Source of the DNA: a virus
Strand: one strand, 5' to 3'
Length of the DNA: 37,058 nt
Virus record (IMG/VR): IMGVR_UViG_3300031951_020119
Location: 1-37,058 of that record
Part shown: positions 31,906-37,058 of the stretch, piece after piece
Numbering within the stretch: the stretch's first letter is position 1
How the letters are laid out: each line of letters begins with the position of its first letter
Program-made: the position numbers and the translations under genes
The notes under the pieces: generated by a model
What the model saw: only the letters and a program-made list of their open reading frames with translations
What the model was told of the DNA's origin: nothing
Database searches by the model: none

Positions 31906-32759
31906 TATTATTATTCGGATCTAGTGGGTATATAGGCAGCGAATTTAAAAAACAGCTTTCTAAAAAGAAAATTTCATTTATAGCTTGGGAAGGGGCTAGA
32001 AAGACATCTTTCGATCAACTCCAAACTTTTTTTAAATTTAATAAGATTAGCCATGTTATAAATGCTGCCGGATATACTGGGAAACCCAATGTTGATGCTT
32101 GCGAATTAAATAAAGAAGAAACATTTTATGGCAATGTTTTATGGCCGCAAATGCTCGTTCACTTTTGTCAATTAAATGATATAGTTTTGGGACATGTGTC
32201 AAGTGGATGTATTTATACTGGTAAAAGATCAGACGGCTCTGGATTCACTGAAGAAGATGAACCAAATTTTTCTTTCAAGCAAAACAATTGCAGTTTTTAT
32301 AGTGGCACGAAGGCCTTAGCCGAAATAAGCGTTTCCTCATATGAAAAAAATTACATTTGGAGATTAAGAATTCCTTTCGAAGAAAATGATAATCCTAGAA
32401 ATTATATTAGCAAAATGCTTAAATATTCTAAGCTTTTGCAAGCTGAAAACTCAATCTCTAATAAAGAAGAGTTTGTCAATGCCTGTATAGAATGCATTGT
32501 TAAAAATGTTCCATTTGGAATTTACAATGTAGTAAATACTGGATCAATAACTACAGAAGCTTTGGTCAATAAATTAAAAAACACGATAGCTAAAAATAGA
32601 GATTTCAATTTAATTAATGAAGAAGAATTATATAAAAATTATGCAAGCACTCCTCGGTCTAATTGCGTAATGAGTAACACTAAACTATTAAACGCAGGCA
32701 TTAAAATAAAATCTGTTGAAGAATCTTTAGATTATTGCTTAAATAATTGGAAGATATGA
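31902..32759 (+). CDS. NDP-4-keto-6-deoxyglucose epimerase-reductase, NRS/ER-like (rhamnose synthesis)
   Basis: A 285-aa extended SDR. GSSGYIGSEF (6-15) binds NAD(P)H, HVINAAGYTGKPNVDACELN (51-70) and SSGCIYTGKRSDGSGFTEED (100-119) are followed by the catalytic YSGTK (133-137), then RLRIPFEENDNPRNYISKM. The blocks NAAGxTGxPNVDxCExxK, SxGCI, GxGFxEEDxPNF and NPRNxIxK are those of the plant NRS/ER and mimivirus-type bifunctional enzymes, which epimerise at C3/C5 and reduce C4 of NDP-4-keto-6-deoxyglucose to give NDP-L-rhamnose in one protein. It differs from bacterial RmlD in these blocks. Between rmlA and rmlB it would complete dTDP-rhamnose synthesis in three genes. Confidence 0.78.
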   Translation: MILLFGSSGYIGSEFKKQLSKKKISFIAWEGARKTSFDQLQTFFKFNKISHVINAAGYTGKPNVDACELNKEETFYGNVLWPQMLVHFCQLNDIVLGHVSSGCIYTGKRSDGSGFTEEDEPNFSFKQNNCSFYSGTKALAEISVSSYEKNYIWRLRIPFEENDNPRNYISKMLKYSKLLQAENSISNKEEFVNACIECIVKNVPFGIYNVVNTGSITTEALVNKLKNTIAKNRDFNLINEEELYKNYASTPRSNCVMSNTKLLNAGIKIKSVEESLDYCLNNWKI

Positions 32760-33715
32760 ATATTTTAGTTACTGGCGGCTGCGGCTTCATCGGAAGTCAT
32801 TTTATTGAGGAGATGCTTAAGAATAAAGATGTCAAGATTTTAATTAATCTTGACAAATTAACTTATGCGGCGAATCTAAACCTGCCTTTCAGCGGAGACT
32901 CAAGATACAATCTCATAATTGAAGATATCAATAGCTCAAATATCTTTAATTTATTGGTCGAAAATGAGATAAAATATATTGTACACTTTGCTGCGGAAAG
33001 TCATGTTGATAATTCTATTGATAATTCTGACCCTTTCATACACACTAATATAAGCGGCACTCATAATCTATTGAAGTGCGCAGTAAAGTACGGCAAGCTT
33101 AACAAATTTATTCATATTTCTACAGATGAAGTATTTGGAAGTCTCAATCAAAAAGAATTGCCTTTTACAGTTGATAGCCCATATAGACCAAATAGCCCAT
33201 ATGCCTCCAGCAAAGCTGCAAGCGATCTAATTGTAAGAAGTTTTAATAAAACTTATGGACTTCCTACTATAATTACAAATTGCAGCAATAATTTTGGCCC
33301 GAATCAGCACAAAGAGAAGATGATTCCTAAGTGCATTTCTAGCTTTAAGTCTAGGAAGCCTATTTCATTATATGGAAATGGATCTAATATCAGAGATTGG
33401 ATTTTTGTGAAAGATCATGTCGCGGCGTTGATAGAAATACTTTTCGATGGCAAATCTGGCAAACAATATTTAATTGGAGGAAATAATGAAATTTCAAATT
33501 TTGATTTGATTCATATTCTTGCTGAAGAATATAAGGAAATCACAAAAGCAGATTTGAATTTTAGATGGTTTGAGTTTGTAGAGGATAGAAAAGGCCACGA
33601 CCTTAGATATGCCATAGACAATTCAGATTTTTTATTTAATTTTCCGAATTGGACAATATCTAATTTTAGGCAATCAATTAAAAAAACTATTGTTTATTAT
33701 AACGAAAAATATTAA
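32756..33715 (+). CDS. rmlB: dTDP-glucose 4,6-dehydratase
   Basis: A 319-aa extended SDR producing dTDP-4-keto-6-deoxyglucose. MNILVTGGCGFIGSHFIEEM (1-20) binds NAD+, LDKLTYAANL is the RmlB-specific segment, FAAESHVDNSI (78-88), HISTDEVFGSL (120-130) with Thr123-Asp124-Glu125, and YASSKAASD (149-157) with Tyr149 and Lys153 give the complete dehydratase active site. NCSNNFGPNQHKEKMIP and GNGSNIRDWIFVKDH follow as expected. I start at ATG 32756, which overlaps the preceding stop (ATGA) and places the Rossmann motif at the N-terminus; a TTG at 32747 would add three residues. Same operon as rmlA and the epimerase-reductase. Confidence 0.95.
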   Translation: MNILVTGGCGFIGSHFIEEMLKNKDVKILINLDKLTYAANLNLPFSGDSRYNLIIEDINSSNIFNLLVENEIKYIVHFAAESHVDNSIDNSDPFIHTNISGTHNLLKCAVKYGKLNKFIHISTDEVFGSLNQKELPFTVDSPYRPNSPYASSKAASDLIVRSFNKTYGLPTIITNCSNNFGPNQHKEKMIPKCISSFKSRKPISLYGNGSNIRDWIFVKDHVAALIEILFDGKSGKQYLIGGNNEISNFDLIHILAEEYKEITKADLNFRWFEFVEDRKGHDLRYAIDNSDFLFNFPNWTISNFRQSIKKTIVYYNEKY

Positions 33716-33726
33716 TATAAATTAAT

Positions 33727-34512
33727 ATGATAAATCAGCTTTCTGTTTTTAATGTCAAACTCCCTAAAATTAGATTTGGTTATCCATGGGATGGAGGATA
33801 CATAATCGCAATACAAGCATTGTGCCAAAGCGAAGCTTTATTTAGCTATGGAGTAGGGAATGACATTTCTTTAGAAGTTGATTATATAGAGGCTACGAAT
33901 AAAAAAGCTTATTTATTTGATCATACAATAGATAACGTAATTTTTCCAGCTTGGGCTTGTGACAAAGGAATATTCACCAAAGAAGGTCTTTCTGGTAAAA
34001 AAACTAGAGATACCGATCATTTTTTTTCTCATTACGATAAATATTTTCAAAATGAATCAGAAGATTTGCTTTCTTCTTCGCAAAAAAAAGTATTATTTAA
34101 ATGCGACGTAGAAGGTTGTGAATATGAATTTTTATTAAATACAGACATGCAAAAAATGTCTGAAATAACAACCGGATTGCTTTTCGAATTTCATAATTTG
34201 AAAGACCCAGAAACTAGAAAAATTTTCTTTGAATGCATCGAAAAAATAAACAAATATTTTTACCTTTGTCATGTTCACGGTAATAATTATAGCAGCAATT
34301 TTAATTATTTTGAAGATAGATTTTCTCCAGAATTAAATAAAAATTATACTGAAAAATTTTCTATTCCTTCTGATATAGAGCTTTCTTTTGTTAATAAAAA
34401 ATTAGTCATAGAAGCTTTTAGAGATTTTCGTGATTACCCATCTAAATCATTAGACAAGCCGAATAACCCCTCAGCACCAGATTCAGATTTGAGTTTCTTG
34501 AAAAAAATATGA
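33727..34512 (+). CDS. FkbM-family-like methyltransferase
   Basis: A 261-aa protein with the FkbM-type signature KCDVEGCEYEFLLNT (about 125-139; the K-x-D-x-EG-x-E motif), a common feature of small-molecule and glycan O-methyltransferases. The N-terminal IRFGYPWDGGYIIA and LFSYGVGNDISLEVDYIE (38-55) probably form the SAM site with the motif-I Gly pair in GVGND. Later parts (LCHVHGNNYSSNFNYF) also fit. It likely methylates a sugar of the glycan. It begins 11 bases after rmlB and overlaps the phosphoesterase gene by 4 bases (ATGA). Confidence 0.75.
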   Translation: MINQLSVFNVKLPKIRFGYPWDGGYIIAIQALCQSEALFSYGVGNDISLEVDYIEATNKKAYLFDHTIDNVIFPAWACDKGIFTKEGLSGKKTRDTDHFFSHYDKYFQNESEDLLSSSQKKVLFKCDVEGCEYEFLLNTDMQKMSEITTGLLFEFHNLKDPETRKIFFECIEKINKYFYLCHVHGNNYSSNFNYFEDRFSPELNKNYTEKFSIPSDIELSFVNKKLVIEAFRDFRDYPSKSLDKPNNPSAPDSDLSFLKKI

Positions 34513-35252
34513 AAATAGATAGCAAAGGAAATAAGATTTTAATATTTTCTGATGTCCATCAGGAAGTTGATAAGCTTGCGAAAATCATAAAGCACGAAGC
34601 TGCCGATATTAATGTTTGCCTTGGCGATTGGTTCGACAGTCTTTTTGTAGACGAAGATGAAGATGTTGAGAAGACCGCTTTTTTTCTCAAAGATTATTTA
34701 GCTGGCGGCAACTTTACTCTTTTTGGCAATCACGATTTACATTATTTCTTTGCTAATAAATACACAACATGTAGTGGATATGAGTATCGCAAAGCTCAAG
34801 TAATAGACAAAATCTTCGGAGAAGATAAACCGGCTATAGTTGATAAATTTAGCTGGTTTATTTTTCTTGATGAGTTTTTATGCACTCATGCTGGTCTGCA
34901 TTATAATTTTTTGTCGCCTGCGATTGTTAATTCCGAAGATCTTTATGAATATTTGACAATCCAAGGAAATGATGCTAATATAAAAATAAGAACTAAGCAG
35001 TTTCACTGGTTTTATGGGGCCGGTTATTCAAGAGGCGGATACCAACCTAAAGGTGGTATTGTTTGGCTCGACTTCGATAGAGAATTTGCGCCACTAAATA
35101 TCATGCCTCAAATTTTTGGGCATACTTATCGACGCAAAGGAGTAATCCAAACTCATTGCAAAACTGAAAATTACTGCATAGATACTAACCTAAGCGAGTG
35201 GATGACCATAACTAACGGTAAAATGGAAATTAAAAATTACAAAGATTTATGA
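34509..35252 (+). CDS. calcineurin-like metallophosphoesterase
   Basis: A 247-aa phosphoesterase with the dinuclear-metal motifs in order: SDVHQ (D15, H17), LGDWFDS (D40), FGNHDLH (N74, H75), CTHAG (H127) and FGHTYRR (H205). Substrates of phage members are diverse (nucleic acid ends, cyclic nucleotides, nucleotides, phosphoproteins), and nothing here fixes the target. A sugar-phosphate phosphatase role in the glycan pathway, such as GmhB-type dephosphorylation, is possible but GmhB belongs to another family, so I do not favour it. It overlaps both neighbours by 4 bases. Confidence 0.85.
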   Translation: MKIDSKGNKILIFSDVHQEVDKLAKIIKHEAADINVCLGDWFDSLFVDEDEDVEKTAFFLKDYLAGGNFTLFGNHDLHYFFANKYTTCSGYEYRKAQVIDKIFGEDKPAIVDKFSWFIFLDEFLCTHAGLHYNFLSPAIVNSEDLYEYLTIQGNDANIKIRTKQFHWFYGAGYSRGGYQPKGGIVWLDFDREFAPLNIMPQIFGHTYRRKGVIQTHCKTENYCIDTNLSEWMTITNGKMEIKNYKDL

Positions 35253-35899
35253 GCCGACAACTAGAATTTGATTTTAGATCTCCAGAAGAGATCGCTCGCC
35301 AAAAACAGATCGCAGAAGAAAACGCAAAAGCTTTTGAAAGTATGTTTTCTGAGGATGTTTATGTTTACAATAAATATGTAGACTTCTTGCTTGATCTTAT
35401 TCCTTTCCGACTTGGATGGAAAGCTAGGAATTGGCCTAGAGAAATCCGCTGGTGGGCGAAGTGCAGATACCAGAAATTTCGTTATGGTGTTTCTGATGAT
35501 GATGTGTATTCATTAGGATACAATATTGCTCTATTTGTTTTACCTCGCCTTAAGTATTTTAAGGAAAAGGGTAAAGCTGGAATCCCCGTTTGTTTTTTAC
35601 CAACTAATTTTCATGTTCTTGAGGGAGAAGAACTTGAAAGAGCAGAAGCAAAAGGCTTGAAAGAAATGAATGACGTTTTGGATGAAATGATTTTTGCTTT
35701 TGAGTTTATTATTGATGGAGATAAATTCTGCGATTTTCCTAAATCGTTTGTTGATAAAGCTTGGAGCGACAACTCTCCAATGACCATAGAGGAAAAGCAA
35801 GGTTGGAAAGAATACATGGAAAGAGCCTCCAAACTCAATGAAAGAAAAGAAAATGGTCTTGCTCTTTTTGCCAAATACTACGATACTCTCTGGATATGA
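35249..35899 (+). CDS. hypothetical phage protein, 216 aa
   Basis: I cannot assign a function. A soluble, Trp-rich protein starting MSRQLEFDFRSPEEIARQKQ, with a basic aromatic stretch WKARNWPREIRWWAKCRYQK near 76-95 and a helical region SLGYNIALFVLPRLKYFKEK. The LEFDF start followed by an acidic helix resembles sliding-clamp-binding peptides (Q-x-x-L/F-x-FF type) loosely, which is only a guess. It has the look of a conserved protein of large phages. Overlaps the phosphoesterase and the next gene by 4 bases each. Confidence 0.55.
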   Translation: MSRQLEFDFRSPEEIARQKQIAEENAKAFESMFSEDVYVYNKYVDFLLDLIPFRLGWKARNWPREIRWWAKCRYQKFRYGVSDDDVYSLGYNIALFVLPRLKYFKEKGKAGIPVCFLPTNFHVLEGEELERAEAKGLKEMNDVLDEMIFAFEFIIDGDKFCDFPKSFVDKAWSDNSPMTIEEKQGWKEYMERASKLNERKENGLALFAKYYDTLWI

Positions 35900-36102
35900 A
35901 ATTTACATCTGAACAGCGCAATCTAATCAAAGAAACCCGCAGCAAAATAAAAAAACTTCAAGAAGATCAATATGGCATATACAGCGATCTGCTTGAAAAG
36001 TTAAATATGAATGAAATAGCTGAAGAGTGGATGTTTGATTATATTTTTAATGATTATGGCACCATTAAAAATATAGAAGACAAGAATTCTGGCAAATCTT
36101 AA
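35896..36102 (+). CDS. hypothetical protein, 68 aa
   Basis: Not recognised. A helical 68-aa protein (MKFTSEQRNLIKETRSKIKK start, then LQEDQYGIYSDLLEKLNMNE). The start overlaps the preceding stop (ATGA), showing translational coupling. No cysteine or membrane segment. Confidence 0.5.
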   Translation: MKFTSEQRNLIKETRSKIKKLQEDQYGIYSDLLEKLNMNEIAEEWMFDYIFNDYGTIKNIEDKNSGKS

Positions 36103-36103
36103 C

Positions 36104-36307
36104 ATGCAAGACGATAAACCAATAAATATGACAAAACTTTCATCCGCGCAAGAAAAGAACTACAAAATAGTAAAAGAAGGCCAAGATTTTCAAATTGGCG
36201 ATCTTATTCATTTGGTAGACGACGAATATGTCAAACTTAATAAAGACAATCAACTCTTGAAGTCTAAAGTCACTAAATACAATAAAGTATTAAGAAAAGC
36301 TAAATAA
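36104..36307 (+). CDS. hypothetical protein, 67 aa
   Basis: Not recognised. A 67-aa Lys/Asp-rich protein; KEGQDFQIGDLIHLVDDEYV looks like a small beta domain followed by a helix (KLNKDNQLLKSKVTKYNKVL) with heptad-like leucines. One base separates it from the previous gene and its stop overlaps the cupin start (TAATG). Confidence 0.5.
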   Translation: MQDDKPINMTKLSSAQEKNYKIVKEGQDFQIGDLIHLVDDEYVKLNKDNQLLKSKVTKYNKVLRKAK

Positions 36308-36660
36308 TGCAAGAAAAACTTCATATTGTCCCCAAAGGATGGGGTTTTGAAAAGTGGATAGTTAATAATGAGAAGTATTGCGGTAAAATACTTTATATTA
36401 TTAAAGATCGCAAGTGCAGTTGGCATTACCATAAGATCAAAGATGAAACTTTCTACGTCCAAAGTGGAAGGCTGCTTTTGTATTATGGATGGCATGAAGA
36501 GATGCCTCTTGCTCACAAGATTCTTCTTAGAAAAGGAGATCATTTCCATATTCCAGTTGGGTTAAAGCACCAAATGCAAGCCCTAGAAGATACCGAATTA
36601 TTTGAATTCAGCACCCAACACTTCGATGATGATAGCTACAGAATAGAAAAGGGAGATTAA
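36307..36660 (+). CDS. cupin-domain protein (sugar-isomerase-like)
   Basis: A 117-aa single-domain cupin. Motif 1 is CSWHYHKIKDETFYVQSGRL (37-56), with metal ligands H40, H42 and E47, and motif 2 is GDHFHIPVGLKHQMQAL (77-93) with H88. GWGFEKWIVNNEKYCGKILY before it and the LFEFSTQHFDDDSYR tail resemble the cupin half of mannose-6-phosphate isomerase/mannose-1-phosphate guanylyltransferase-type proteins, so a sugar-phosphate or NDP-sugar isomerase is plausible in this setting; a regulatory binding protein is an alternative. The start codon overlaps the preceding stop by one base. Confidence 0.75.
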   Translation: MQEKLHIVPKGWGFEKWIVNNEKYCGKILYIIKDRKCSWHYHKIKDETFYVQSGRLLLYYGWHEEMPLAHKILLRKGDHFHIPVGLKHQMQALEDTELFEFSTQHFDDDSYRIEKGD

Positions 36661-36667
36661 AAATATA

Positions 36668-37058
36668 ATGGCTCAAAAAAATTGGCTAGACAACCATGAA
36701 CTATTCTATAAAGAACTTCAAACTGGTTTAAAATTTCAATCAATCTTAGCAAAAAAACTAAAAGAAGAAGGCATTCCTATCTTTTTTGAATCTATTGGAT
36801 TAGAACTTAATCCAGACGATTGCTCAGAAGAACAATATAGTGAATGGCTTTCCACTAGAAAAGATGTAAAAGCTTCTCGCAAAAAGTACGGCACACAAGA
36901 TAAAGACATCTTGATTGGCGAAAGTAAAATGCCTTGCGAATGTAAGAGCAGAGATATTTTCTTTTCTGGAGTAGATTCTTTTCCTTATCCAGATATATTT
37001 ATTGATACGGTTTCTGGCTACGAGAAGAAGCAAGCAAAACCAGCTTATACTTTTTGTA
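36668..37058 (+). CDS. possible PD-(D/E)xK-type nuclease, N-terminal part (cut by window edge)
   Basis: An open frame from ATG 36668 runs without a stop to the end of the window (130 residues). It begins MAQKNWLDNHELFYKELQTG and includes DKDILIGESKMPCECKSRD, in which D-x-L-I...(x)-E-C-K matches the D...(E/D)-x-K active-site pattern of PD-(D/E)xK nucleases, preceded by an N-terminal helix with a Glu (HELFYKEL). PYPDIFIDTVSGYEKK follows, as in some Holliday-junction or restriction-type folds. The C-terminus is outside the window, so the assignment is tentative. It begins 7 bases after the cupin gene, in the same operon. Confidence 0.55.
   Translation, partial: MAQKNWLDNHELFYKELQTGLKFQSILAKKLKEEGIPIFFESIGLELNPDDCSEEQYSEWLSTRKDVKASRKKYGTQDKDILIGESKMPCECKSRDIFFSGVDSFPYPDIFIDTVSGYEKKQAKPAYTFC

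Overview
The window is an AT-rich stretch of a large tailed bacteriophage genome. The phage assignment rests on dense same-strand gene blocks with 1-17 bp overlaps, virion-type genes (a collagen-like fibre, a baseplate/tail immunoglobulin-like protein, a protein with a repeated W-K motif), and phage-style nucleotide and regulatory genes: class II ribonucleotide reductase, dUTPase, dNMP kinase, a deaminase, an HNH nuclease, a divergent sigma factor and a small heat-shock protein. I see no rRNA, tRNA, IS element or CRISPR array. The host cannot be named. The heptose-type enzymes fit a Gram-negative host, and Shine-Dalgarno sequences are scarce.

Layout. (1) 1-6590, minus: a sugar cassette with a GDP-mannose dehydratase-like gene (cut by the window edge), an RmlC-like epimerase, a methyltransferase, an NAD-dependent epimerase/dehydratase, two GT2 glycosyltransferases, a split transketolase and a GT9-like glycosyltransferase. 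(2) 6605-12019, minus: class II RNR, a small conserved-looking protein, a GT4-like glycosyltransferase, a DUF736-like protein, a phage sigma factor, a ~450-nt noncoding region that looks like structured RNA with its own promoter, and one unknown gene. (3) 12096-16022, mostly plus: dUTPase, small unknowns, HNH nuclease, dNMP kinase, Hsp20 and tiny basic or coiled-coil proteins. (4) 16019-21420, minus: virion/appendage genes including a 612-aa collagen-like fibre. (5) 21444-29955, minus, directly upstream of the fibre genes: an HldE-type heptose-phosphate kinase, a two-domain TPP enzyme, an MDR dehydrogenase, an SDR, two paralogues of unknown function, and a 1021-aa fusion of GT4 glycosyltransferase, FkbM-like methyltransferase and TibC-type protein heptosyltransferase. 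(6) 30044-37058, plus: a deaminase, RmlA, a methyltransferase, an epimerase-reductase of the plant/giant-virus NRS/ER type, RmlB, an FkbM methyltransferase, a metallophosphoesterase, unknowns, a cupin and a truncated possible nuclease.

Working together (inference). Blocks 1, 5 and 6 contain activating enzymes, NDP-sugar enzymes, glycosyltransferases and methyltransferases for a heptose/rhamnose-type glycan. Block 5 is contiguous with a proline-free, Ser/Thr-rich collagen-like fibre. The simplest reading is a phage-encoded system that glycosylates its own virion protein: transketolase could supply sedoheptulose-7-phosphate, the HldE-like kinase could activate heptose, the TibC-like domain could attach heptose to Ser/Thr, and the other enzymes could extend and methylate the chain.

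Regulation. Several leading genes share a promoter close to TTGACT-N16-CATAAT placed so that transcription should start at, or only a few bases before, an ATG or GTG start codon. The same promoter precedes the noncoding RNA region. This suggests leaderless mRNAs as a regular feature of this phage.
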